From NCBI RefSeq assembly GCF_900197875.1, contig NZ_FZMO01000501.1, positions 1 through 34,853 of the forward strand: DNA of 34,853 nt, in the 5' to 3' direction. The translations under genes and the position numbers were made by a program. Source of the DNA: Frankia canadensis. GTDB taxonomy: Bacteria; Actinomycetota; Actinomycetes; Frankiales; Frankiaceae. The notes below the pieces were generated by a model. It was not told where the DNA came from. It saw nothing but the letters and a program-made list of their open reading frames with translations, and ran no database searches. Shown one piece after another: positions 1-8,228 of this stretch. Each line of letters opens with the position of its first letter. The first letter of the stretch is position 1.

Positions 1-25
1 AAACATATTTGGCACTGACAATCGG

Positions 26-50
26 CACGCTGTTGAGTTCTCAAGGAGCA
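26..50 (-). promoter_or_regulatory. boxA-like rRNA leader (antitermination) element
   Basis: On the minus strand this reads CCTTGAGAACTCAACAG followed by CGTGC, the conserved leader sequence that actinobacteria carry between the rRNA promoters and the 16S gene, where it serves as a boxA-type antitermination and processing signal. Transcription runs toward position 1, so a 16S gene is expected just outside the left edge. The element lies downstream of two good tandem promoters on the same strand. The 16S gene itself is not in the window, so the operon is inferred. Confidence 0.7.
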
Positions 51-98
51 GGCGCGTCACCAGATCCCAGCCTTTCGGCTTTCCCCTGGCGCGTCTTA

Positions 99-127
99 AA
101 CTTACCGGCCTCTCCGGTGGGAGTCAA
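99..127 (-). promoter_or_regulatory. rRNA operon promoter, proximal copy
   Basis: The minus strand shows TTGACT (122-127), a 17-nt spacer, then TAAGTT (99-104), a good match to the actinobacterial principal-sigma consensus. It lies about 50 nt upstream of the boxA-like leader and points at the off-window 16S gene. With the copy at 228-257 it forms a tandem promoter set, as is usual for rRNA operons. Confidence 0.65.
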
Positions 128-227
128 ATCGCCGTTTTGCGTGCGATACGAACCCCTGCCGAACAGGTACTACTTTCACCCGCGCCCGTCCCGCTCTCAT
201 TCCCAGAACGTTCCGTGCGATGTTTCC

Positions 228-257
228 AGGCTACGAGCTCCGGGAGGATCGTGTCAA
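228..257 (-). promoter_or_regulatory. rRNA operon promoter, distal copy
   Basis: The minus strand shows a perfect TTGACA -35 (252-257), an 18-nt spacer and TAGCCT as -10 (228-233). It is the upstream member of a tandem promoter pair reading left toward the expected rRNA operon. I see no gene between here and the transposase remnant near 620; positions 258-600 hold nothing I can assign. Confidence 0.6.
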
Positions 258-619
258 ATCCGCTCCGAGGTCCGGATTTCTCCGGAACCAACCGGTGATT
301 GCCACTTTCTCACCTTATCGCACCGTCCGCAGGCCCTGTTCCTCGGGGGGTCTATGCCCCCTCGGAGGAAGTGTGGTCCAACGCGACATCGGACTCCGTG
401 GAGTTCGGTGGGGCGACGAAGAAGAAGCCTACACCACCAGGGCCGCGTGGACGCGTCGGCTCGTGATGAGCGTCGGCGTCATCCCGCCCGACAGCCCATC
501 GCGCGGTCACCTCCCACCGCTCCACGGCCACCAGGGGTCCAGGCGCGGATCGGACCGACCAGCCGACCTGGCGCACGTCACTCCCCCTCGCCGGGGAGTC
601 AGCGGAGGTCAACTTCCCT

Positions 620-800
620 GGGAGCGGGGTGATCCTGTCGCCGCGGGTGACTGTGGCGGTGCCAGCCGTCGAACGATCGGCCTTCGTAGTGGCCCCAGGC
701 CCAGGCCCTCTTTGAGTTCGCCGTAGTCGTGCTCGACGCGGACGCGCTTGTCCCGACGCGCAGCGCCGGCGGCAACCTGCGCCAGGCACAATCGGGTGTG
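620..800 (-). pseudogene. IS701-like transposase remnant (frameshifted C-terminal part)
   Basis: On the minus strand one frame reads EHDYGELKEGLGL, and after a one-base shift the next frame continues GHYEGRSFDGWHRH. Together these match the conserved C-terminal end of IS701-family DDE transposases, in which a YRELK-type helix is followed by a GLGHYEGRS-type stretch. The shift falls in a run of G bases near 697. No full-length transposase, N-terminal catalytic Asp residues or terminal inverted repeats are visible, so this is a dead fragment. The sequence from 800 to 1015 may hold further decayed parts, but nothing I can align by eye. It separates the rRNA promoters from the 3' end of the Wadjet operon. 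Confidence 0.6.
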
Positions 801-1015
801 CCGTCGCCTCCCCCGCCCCTTCCGGTCCCGATCCGTCGGTCCATGGCCACGAGCCTGATCCCGTCCACAGTCACGGATAGCCACCAGCACTGTGCTGCTT
901 GAGCGGCTCGTGCCGACCATCGAACTCCCCGACCCGACCCCGACGACCGGCACGTGATCGCCGGTTCCCGCCGTCAGGCCGAGGGCCGATGCAGGCGCTC
1001 GGCGCGCCGCCGGGA

Positions 1016-2569
1016 TCACGCGCGCGGGTCGCAGATGAGATCGGCAAGCAGGTCGTCGAGGACGGCTTCCTCCTCGACCCGGCGACGATGCTGGCCCAGA
1101 GCGTCGCTCAGGTCGGGATCGAACCGGGCGTGGACAGGGCGGCCCGTGAGCTCGGCGAGGCCAGGGCGCAGCGCACGCTCGTAGTACGTGCGGTCGAAGC
1201 ACCAGGGGACGGCGTCGAAACGGGTGGTGATGGTGTTCGCGATGGCCAGGCCGCCCCAGTCGAAGTCACCGTGGTAACGCAGGACGGCGCCCGCCTCAGC
1301 CAACAGGCGCAACAGCGACGCGGCCGCCGCGGCCGGCATGCCCCCGACGCAGACCAGGGGCCGGCACCGGGCGCCGAGCTGGTCTGCGGCGGCGCTCACG
1401 ACCGCCGGGTTCTCGCAGATGAACACGTCCGTGCCGGCCAGCGCATCCAGCCGCGGCGGGTCACGGACAAGATGGCGCAGCGACAGGTGGACGGGCTCAC
1501 CGGCCGCCCGCCACAGGTCCAGGACGCGACCGGTCACGCTGTGCCGGTCGCCAGGCAGCCCCAGCGTCAGCACGGGCAACGCCAGTTCACTGACGAGGAC
1601 GCCGACCGCGGCCCACACCTCTCTCCGCCACTCGGCAGACCGCGCTGCCCGCCCCGCCACCTCATCCGCCTCGGAGCCGCCAACGCTGTCACCGCCGTCG
1701 TCCTCCCCGCTGTCACCGTCAGCGCTATCGCCGTCAGCGCTGTCGCCGTCAGCGCCTATGACGTCGCCGGCATCACCGTCAACGTCGTAGGCGTCGTCGC
1801 CGCTGACGGTGTGGGCGGTGTCGGCGCTGTGGGCGGTGATGGATCGGCCGAGCAGGGCGACGGCGTCGAGCACCAGGGTGGACAGGGGACGGTCGGCGTC
1901 GAGAGCGTGACCGTCGCCGAGCACACGGGCGGCGAACACGGAGATCGGGACGCTGTCGGCGGGCAGCGCGTCCAGCACGCGGACCGCCGACCCCATCAGC
2001 GTCTGCCCCTCCTGGAGCGAATCGGCGAGCCGGCGCGGCAGACCGGTGGCGACGAGCCGGTCCCGCCAGGCCCCGAGCTGCGGGCGGGCGTCCACGAGGG
2101 GATCCGCCATGGCGAACACGGCCCGCCAGCCCCGGGCGGTCTCGGCCGCGAGCGCGGACCGGTTGACGACAGGGCCGGTGAGCGCGACGACGGCGGCGGC
2201 GAGGCTCGACGCGCATCCGCTGCCCCGCACGACCTCGTCGAGGTCGGCGAGCTCGACCCGCATGGTGCGGCCCGCCCCAGGGCGGCGGCCGAGCAGGCCG
2301 GCGAGGGCGGCGCGCTGATCTTCGGACGGGTCCGGCAACGTCAGCCCGCCGGTGAGAGACCCGCCCCGTTCCATCCGCGACCGTAACCGCGTGATGATCC
2401 ACTGGTTCGACGGCCCGAACAGCCGCCCGAGCCGCGCGACGTCGACCGTCCCGGCTTCGTCCCCGTCCGCGTCCGCCTCGACGACGGCATCTGCCTCGGC
2501 GTCAGCTGAGCCGGAGTCGGTCGCACCGGAGTCGGTTGCCTTGGGGAAGACCACCGGTTCCGCGCTCAC
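1016..2569 (-). CDS. jetD: Wadjet protein JetD, DUF2399/TIGR02679 Toprim-type nuclease subunit
   Basis: 517 aa, last gene of the four-gene Wadjet operon. In Wadjet systems JetD is the nuclease that cuts small circular DNA once the JetABC SMC motor has extruded it. The C-terminal DUF2399 region has a Toprim-like acidic centre: Glu386 in FICENPAVV, and Asp435 and Asp437 in HGDFDWGG. The N-terminal half corresponds to the DUF3323-type arm and DNA-binding region. Between them is an acidic low-complexity insert rich in Asp, Gly and Ser (DNA about 1690-1810), containing a GDSADGDSADGDSG repeat. The GTG start overlaps the jetC stop in a GTGA, so translation is probably coupled. The frame stays open well upstream, but the 4-nt overlap fixes the start. 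Both half-sites of the active centre look intact, so the protein is probably functional. Naming by domain type (commonly called type II) is from memory. Confidence 0.9.
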   Translation of the reverse strand: MSAEPVVFPKATDSGATDSGSADAEADAVVEADADGDEAGTVDVARLGRLFGPSNQWIITRLRSRMERGGSLTGGLTLPDPSEDQRAALAGLLGRRPGAGRTMRVELADLDEVVRGSGCASSLAAAVVALTGPVVNRSALAAETARGWRAVFAMADPLVDARPQLGAWRDRLVATGLPRRLADSLQEGQTLMGSAVRVLDALPADSVPISVFAARVLGDGHALDADRPLSTLVLDAVALLGRSITAHSADTAHTVSGDDAYDVDGDAGDVIGADGDSADGDSADGDSGEDDGGDSVGGSEADEVAGRAARSAEWRREVWAAVGVLVSELALPVLTLGLPGDRHSVTGRVLDLWRAAGEPVHLSLRHLVRDPPRLDALAGTDVFICENPAVVSAAADQLGARCRPLVCVGGMPAAAAASLLRLLAEAGAVLRYHGDFDWGGLAIANTITTRFDAVPWCFDRTYYERALRPGLAELTGRPVHARFDPDLSDALGQHRRRVEEEAVLDDLLADLICDPRA

Positions 2570-5500
2570 GGCTCGTCCCACAGGGTGTGCTCGGCAGGTG
2601 GGACGCCGTCTGGTTTCCTCACCCCGGCGACGTCCGCGGCGACGGCGGGCCGTGCGCCTCCGGCGGGCAGGCGCTGGCGGCCGTCCCACCGCCAGCGGGT
2701 GACCAGGACGGCGTCGATGCCGTCCCGCCGCGACAGCTGGCTGATGGCGAGGCCGGGGACGGTCGGGTAGCAGCCCCATTCGCGCTCGCTGGTCATGACG
2801 ACATCCATGTCGAAGACGGCGAGCAGGCCGAGACAGGATGCGCGGGCGTCGTCGTCGACCCCGGCGAACGCCTCGTCGAGCATGACGAGTCGGGGCGCAT
2901 GTGGGTTGCTCGCCGAACGGTAGTGGCCGGAAGCGGCGGCGAACAGCGGGATGGTGACGGCCAGGGCCCGCTCGCCGCCCGAGGCCGGGCCGGAGGCGGA
3001 GCGCCACTGGCCGTCGGCGAAGCGCTGCACGGTGAAGACGTGCCAGCGGCGGTAGTCGAGGGCGCGGCCGAGGTGTTCCAGCCAGGTCCCGGCGGCGTCC
3101 CGCTCCCGCTCGGCCTTGATCTGCGCCTGCAGGAACGCGCCGACGGCTTCCCGATCCGCCGGCGACCAGGCGTCCGCGACCTGGCGCAGCAGCCGTTCCC
3201 GGGCCGGGCCGAGGCCCGCCGGCGCGTCCGGGCCGGGGCGCCACTGGAAGCGCAGTTTCATGCCGGTGCTGTTGGGGCGCTCGTCGAGCTCGGCGTTCAT
3301 CCGCTCGACCTGGTGCTCGGCGTCGCTGATCAGATCCTGGAGGTGGCTGGCGACCTCGCTGACCAGATGGTTCTCCAGGATGGTTCGTTCCCGCTCCGTC
3401 AGCAGGCGCCGCCGGTCGCTGACCTCGACGCCCAGCGCGTCCGCGAGCTCCGCCGGGCTCATCATGCGGGTGCGGAACGTCGACTCGACCACCCAGCCGT
3501 CGTCGGTGAGGGTCGCGGCGGCGTGGTGGCCATGGCGGCTCATCACCTCCCGCAGGGTGCCGTGCTCGGCCGCGATGAGCTTCTGCACCCGGTCCCAGCC
3601 GGCGTCGGAGTCGTCGACGTCGCCGACCGCCGCGTCGATCTGGCGGGCGAGGCGCACCGCCGGGTCGGGCGCCCACTCCCGGCCGGTATCGGGAAACTCC
3701 AGCTCGGGCAGGGCGATGGCCAGCAGGCCGCCGGCGGCGAACCGGCGCAACCGTCCGGCCGCCTGCCGGCGCTGCTCGGCGAGCTCCCCGACCCGGCTGG
3801 TCAGGCCACTCTCCTGCCCGCGGGCCTGGCCGACCGCCTCGGCGATCGTCAGCCGGAGCTGGCTGAGTTCGCGGCGGCGGCCGGTGGCGGTCTCCAGGCC
3901 GCGCTGGGCGGCGGCGAGCTGGCGTTGCACCTCGGCGACGGCGGCGCCGACCGTGCGTTCCATCGTCTCGAACGCCGTGCGGGCCGACAGGTGCTCGGTC
4001 CGGGCGCCGGTGTGCTGGCTCTCGCGCTGCGCGACCTGCTCCTGGGCGTCGGCCAGGTCCTGTTCGGTCTGCGTGAGCTGGGCCGCGGCGCCGGCGCGTT
4101 CCCGCACGGCGGGCCACAGCGCGGACAGGGCGACGCGGTAGGCGACGAGCGCCTCCCGGGTCTCCTCGAGATCGTCGGTCGCGACGGGCAGGCCGAGCTG
4201 GGCGGCGGTCTCATCGCGTTCGGCCCGGGCCCGTCGGGACGTCTCCTCGGCCTCTTCGGCGTTACGCATGGCCGTCTGGTGGGCCGCGTCGGCCCGCCGC
4301 CGGTCGCGGTCGGCCTGGCGGGCGGCGGCGAACCCCTGCCGGGCCGGGGTGTCCGCCGGGACGCCGGCCACCTCGTCGTTGAGCATTCCCCGGCGCTCGT
4401 GCAGAGCCGTGCGGGCCACGTCGTGCTCGGCGATCTCCCGGTCGAGAGCGGCCAGTTCCTCGTCGATCTCGATGAGGCGGGTCCGGCGGGCCAGTTCACG
4501 CGCCGCGTGCCCGAGGTAGCGGGCCGCCGGTTTGGCCCAGGCTCCGCGCAGTCGCCCGACGCGGAACCGACCATCCGCGGCGACCCAGGTGTCGCCGAGA
4601 CGAGCGACGGCGTCCGGATCCGCCACACCGGACGCCTCCGCGCGGACGAAGCCGATCCGGGCCAGAACGGCGGCGACGATCGCGTCGGGGACGGTGGCCG
4701 CGGCCGGGTCGGAGCGGTCGACCGCGGGACGCAGCACCGCACCGAGATGGTCACCGCCGACCAGGCCCCCGCCGGCGCCGTCGGCGACGATGGCCACGTC
4801 GTGGGTGCCGGGGGCGAGCAGCCGTCCGTCGGGGCAGAGCCAGGCGTCCAGCAGTCCGGACGCCTCCAACGCCGCCTCCAGCCCGGCGATCTCCGCCGAG
4901 CCCAGCGGCGGCGTCGGGCCCAGCGGCGGCGTCGGGCCCTGCGACGGCGTCGGGTCTGCCTCGCGCGGCTCGATGAGCTGCCACAGCGGCGCTCCCGACC
5001 GGCCATCCCGATCAGCGGCGCGGGTCGGCGGGGCCGGCGGGGACAGTCGCGCCCCCTCGGCCAGCGCACGGCGCTCGGTGGCCAGGACACCCGCGCGCGC
5101 CCGCGCGTCCCCGATGGCGGAAACCAGCCGCTGGTCGGCGGCACCGAACTCGTTCTCCAGCTCGCGGGCGCGCGAGGTGACCGCGGCAACCAGCGGACTG
5201 GACCCGTCGAAGCCGTCCAGCCAGTCGGCGACGGCGGCGAGGACGTCGTCGAGGGCGGGCAGGCGCAGCTGCTCGGCGCCCTCGAGGTGGCGGCGCGCCG
5301 CGTCGACGAACGCGGTGGCGGCGGCCTCCCGGGCGGCCTCGGCGCCGGCAGCGGCCTCGGCCGCCTCGTCAAGGACCGACCGGGCCCTGTCGCGCTCGCG
5401 GCGCCGATCGGTCGACCGGTCCTGGGCCTGGCGGTCGGCGTCTGTCAGGCGGGCGACCAGCCTGACGGCGTCCTCGCGGCGGCGGGTGACGTCCTCGGCC

Positions 5501-6948
5501 GCGCGCTGGGCGGTCCGGGCGGCCTCCGCGACCTGCTCGGCGGGAGGACCGTCGGGCAGGTGCAGGGGTGCGAGCAGCGCCTGGTGCTCGGCGCCGACGC
5601 CAGCGTGGCCAGCGCCGGTGGCGGCGGTCTCGCCGGCCCGGTCCAGCGCGTCCGTGGTCGCCGTGACCCGCAGGCGCGCGTCGGCGGTCCGGCGGGCGAA
5701 CCCGTCGCGCTGACTCGTCGCCGCCGTCAGCTCGGCTCGGGCCCGGTTGGCCGAGCGCTCCAGCTCGGACATCCGCTGCTGCAGTCGGGCGAGTTCGCGG
5801 GCCTGGTCCATCTCCGGGCGGGCGGCGAGGGTGTCCCGTTCGGCGGTGAGCGCGGTGATGCGCTCCTCGTTCTCCCTGTCCTCGCCGTCCACCCGGATCG
5901 CCTCGGCCTCGACCCGCTCCCGCTCCGCCCGGACGTCGCCCAGCTGGCGAGACGCCGACTCGTAGGCGGCCTGCGCGGCGCGGGGCTCGCGAGCCCGGCG
6001 CCGCGCGCTGATCCGGGCGTAGCGTCGGTAGTGGTCGAGGAACGCGGTGGCCGCCGCGTGGGCCTCCTCGAACCCGCGCAGGTCCGACTGCTCCTGCTCG
6101 AGGCCGCGGAACGCCTCGGCCGCGTCCGCGATCACCGCCTGGTCGAGCGGGGTCAGCGCCTCGGTCAGCGCCGCCGACAGTGCCCGCTCGTCCGGCTTCT
6201 TCGACAGCTGCGGCTGGCGCAGCGCGATGAGCAGGTTGACCAGCGCGTCGTACCGGTCCTCGCCGAGGCCGAAGAACGCCTCGTCCAGAGCGCGCCGGTA
6301 GCGCGACGCCTGTTCGTAGACGTTGCCACGCGGGCCGAGGGCGTCGCGCAGCCGTTCCCTGGTCAGCGCGGTCCGGGTCGGGCCGACGAGGCTCAGGTCG
6401 ACGCCGACGCGGGCGTCGGCGATGAAGAACCAGGTGGTGACCGACCCGCGGCCGGCGACCGCCTTCAGCCCGGCGCCGATCGTGCGGTACTCGGCGGCGC
6501 CGGCCGCGTCGAGCCGGCCGAACTCCAGCCAGCTGTAGCCGAGGCGCTCCGGGTGGGGATGGCGCCCGCCCATGAGCAGGTTCCACTCCATCCGCTTCTT
6601 CGGGTCGCCGTCGGGTTCGACGCGGTGGGCCGACACCTCGCCGTCGAGCAGGAACGGCAGCAGCATCGCGAGGACCTTGGACTTGCCTGTGCCGTTGTTG
6701 CCGCGCAGCAGCAGGTTGCCCTCGTGGAAGTGGAACTCCTCCTCGTCGTAGAGGAAGACGTCGACCAGGCCGGCGCGCAGCGGCTGCCAGCGCTCGGTCG
6801 TCGGCACCGGCCGACCCGGGGCGCCGTCCGGCGCAGAAGCCGGCTGGCGGGCGTCCGTCTCGACGCCGGGTGCCAGCCGTGGCGAGGGCGGGGCATCGGT
6901 CGAGGGCGGGGAATCGGTCCAGGACGGGGAATCGGTCCAGGACGTCAC
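2566..6948 (-). CDS. jetC: Wadjet protein JetC, SMC/MukB-like ATPase (TIGR02680)
   Basis: 1460 aa, the SMC-like motor of the Wadjet complex, which loads on DNA and extrudes loops to sense plasmid size. Walker A is GNNGTGKS (residues 83-90). Near the C-terminus come the ABC signature ASGGERAL (about 1322-1329) and Walker B LVMLDEAF (Asp1358, Glu1359). A long Arg/Glu/Ala-rich centre (roughly 270-1250) is consistent with coiled-coil arms. This N-head, coil, C-head order and length fit TIGR02680. Odd points: the first 45 residues are a Ser/Pro/Asp extension with an imperfect SWTDSP repeat, and there is a TPPLG repeat insert near DNA 4900-4960. The GTG start overlaps the jetB stop, and the jetC stop overlaps the jetD start, both as GTGA. 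The nucleotide-binding motifs are complete. Confidence 0.93.
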   Translation of the reverse strand: MTSWTDSPSWTDSPPSTDAPPSPRLAPGVETDARQPASAPDGAPGRPVPTTERWQPLRAGLVDVFLYDEEEFHFHEGNLLLRGNNGTGKSKVLAMLLPFLLDGEVSAHRVEPDGDPKKRMEWNLLMGGRHPHPERLGYSWLEFGRLDAAGAAEYRTIGAGLKAVAGRGSVTTWFFIADARVGVDLSLVGPTRTALTRERLRDALGPRGNVYEQASRYRRALDEAFFGLGEDRYDALVNLLIALRQPQLSKKPDERALSAALTEALTPLDQAVIADAAEAFRGLEQEQSDLRGFEEAHAAATAFLDHYRRYARISARRRAREPRAAQAAYESASRQLGDVRAERERVEAEAIRVDGEDRENEERITALTAERDTLAARPEMDQARELARLQQRMSELERSANRARAELTAATSQRDGFARRTADARLRVTATTDALDRAGETAATGAGHAGVGAEHQALLAPLHLPDGPPAEQVAEAARTAQRAAEDVTRRREDAVRLVARLTDADRQAQDRSTDRRRERDRARSVLDEAAEAAAGAEAAREAAATAFVDAARRHLEGAEQLRLPALDDVLAAVADWLDGFDGSSPLVAAVTSRARELENEFGAADQRLVSAIGDARARAGVLATERRALAEGARLSPPAPPTRAADRDGRSGAPLWQLIEPREADPTPSQGPTPPLGPTPPLGSAEIAGLEAALEASGLLDAWLCPDGRLLAPGTHDVAIVADGAGGGLVGGDHLGAVLRPAVDRSDPAAATVPDAIVAAVLARIGFVRAEASGVADPDAVARLGDTWVAADGRFRVGRLRGAWAKPAARYLGHAARELARRTRLIEIDEELAALDREIAEHDVARTALHERRGMLNDEVAGVPADTPARQGFAAARQADRDRRRADAAHQTAMRNAEEAEETSRRARAERDETAAQLGLPVATDDLEETREALVAYRVALSALWPAVRERAGAAAQLTQTEQDLADAQEQVAQRESQHTGARTEHLSARTAFETMERTVGAAVAEVQRQLAAAQRGLETATGRRRELSQLRLTIAEAVGQARGQESGLTSRVGELAEQRRQAAGRLRRFAAGGLLAIALPELEFPDTGREWAPDPAVRLARQIDAAVGDVDDSDAGWDRVQKLIAAEHGTLREVMSRHGHHAAATLTDDGWVVESTFRTRMMSPAELADALGVEVSDRRRLLTERERTILENHLVSEVASHLQDLISDAEHQVERMNAELDERPNSTGMKLRFQWRPGPDAPAGLGPARERLLRQVADAWSPADREAVGAFLQAQIKAERERDAAGTWLEHLGRALDYRRWHVFTVQRFADGQWRSASGPASGGERALAVTIPLFAAASGHYRSASNPHAPRLVMLDEAFAGVDDDARASCLGLLAVFDMDVVMTSEREWGCYPTVPGLAISQLSRRDGIDAVLVTRWRWDGRQRLPAGGARPAVAADVAGVRKPDGVPPAEHTLWDEP

Positions 6949-8228
6949 GCCAGCGCCTCCTGACCGCCGCCGTCCCGCAGGTCGCCGAGCGCGAACCGGG
7001 CCAACGCCGGCAGCGCGAACACGTCGTCCCCGCGCCGGCGCAGCAGGCCCAGTGCGCGCATCCGTGACAGCGCCCGGTCGACCAGCTCGACCTCCGCGTC
7101 GGGCTCGGCGACGCCCTTGCGCCAGTGCCGCTGGTGCTGGGCGATCAGCTCGCGCATGTGGGCGTCGAGGTCCGCGACGGCGATCGGCTCCTGCGGGCCG
7201 AGGCGGGCGCCCTCGCGGGCGAGATGCTCGGCGAGCAGCAGGGTGGCGTGACCGTCGGTGCCGTCCTCGGGCATCCGGGTGTCGGTGAGGTCACCGTCGG
7301 GGTCGACCATCGCGATGCCCTCCGCGCGGATCTCGGCGACCAGGCCGGTCGCCTCGGTGATCCGCCGGGTCAGGGCAGCCCGTTGGCTGGTCAGGTAGGC
7401 CCGCTCGCCCTCGTCCAGATCCGCGAGGTAGACGACCGGGTCGTCCAGCAGGCGCCGGGTCAGCGCGTGGCGGCGGGCCAGGTTACGTGCGTCGTCGGTG
7501 TCGGCCGTCAGCTCCTCGACGACGGCGGCCAGCCGGCCGTCCAGGTCGGCCGGGCCCGGGTTGTCGCTGACCGTCGACGGCCCGCGCCGGGTGACCAGCA
7601 TGCCGGCCAGCGCCCGGCGGTCCAGGTCGTAGAGGGCGTCGCCGGTGCCGGCGGTGAAGGTCGTCTCGTCGCCGGCGACCCGGCGCAGCACGCCGAGGTC
7701 CAGCAGCACACGGACGGCCGCGACGAGGTCGGCGCGCTCGTCCCGGCTGTCGAGGCTGAAGCTGATCCCGGCCTCGGTGAACTCCGGGGCGGCGCAGCCC
7801 AGCATCACGTCGTCGGCAAGTCTGCCCAGGGTGATCTGGTTGTCGGCCCGTTCCAGGCCGGCCAGGGCGAGGCAGAGCAGCACGTACCGGCGGCGGCCGA
7901 ACGGCTGCTGGGCCGATCCCGTGGTGGCCGGCCGGGTACCGTCGGTCAGATCGGCTGGGATCTTCGCCAGCCGGGCCACCTCCGGGTCGACCCGCAGCGA
8001 CCAGCCCGTCTCCCGCGTGAACCAGTCCCGCAGCCACGTCTGGTGCCGGCGGACAAGGCGGAAGACGTCGGCGTCGGCACCGTGCGCGACGAGCAGCGGG
8101 CGGCGCAGGATCGCGCGCATGGCCCGACGGCGCTCGGCGTCTCGCTGCGCGTCGAGGGCGTTGATGACCGCCGTCGACGACGACCCGGCTCGCGCCCTGC
8201 GCGGGATGTCGCGACGTGGGGCGGTCAC
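6945..8228 (-). CDS. jetB: Wadjet protein JetB, DUF2398/TIGR02678
   Basis: 427 aa. JetB is the small KITE-like winged-helix partner that, with the kleisin JetA, binds the JetC heads. The sequence has the family pattern near its start, RPLLVAHGADADVFRLVRRH followed by WLRDWFTRETGW and then VARLAKIP, and a late acidic and aromatic region characteristic of TIGR02678. The open frame extends to 8714, but that upstream part is antisense-like Arg/Pro-rich shadow. GTG at 8226-8228 overlaps the jetA TGA as GTGA and gives a length typical of the family. The stop overlaps the jetC start in the same way. Second gene of the operon. Confidence 0.9.
   Translation of the reverse strand: MTAPRRDIPRRARAGSSSTAVINALDAQRDAERRRAMRAILRRPLLVAHGADADVFRLVRRHQTWLRDWFTRETGWSLRVDPEVARLAKIPADLTDGTRPATTGSAQQPFGRRRYVLLCLALAGLERADNQITLGRLADDVMLGCAAPEFTEAGISFSLDSRDERADLVAAVRVLLDLGVLRRVAGDETTFTAGTGDALYDLDRRALAGMLVTRRGPSTVSDNPGPADLDGRLAAVVEELTADTDDARNLARRHALTRRLLDDPVVYLADLDEGERAYLTSQRAALTRRITEATGLVAEIRAEGIAMVDPDGDLTDTRMPEDGTDGHATLLLAEHLAREGARLGPQEPIAVADLDAHMRELIAQHQRHWRKGVAEPDAEVELVDRALSRMRALGLLRRRGDDVFALPALARFALGDLRDGGGQEALA

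Noticed and set aside
2570-4117. N-terminal extension of JetD up to 4117
   Set aside because: The extra 515 codons are Arg/Pro/Ala shadow of jetC; the GTGA overlap at 2566-2569 marks the real start.
2536-6963. A 1475-codon plus-strand open frame opposite jetC
   Set aside because: It is the GC-rich shadow of jetC: Gly/Arg/Val-rich with no motifs, while the minus strand has Walker A, signature and Walker B motifs.
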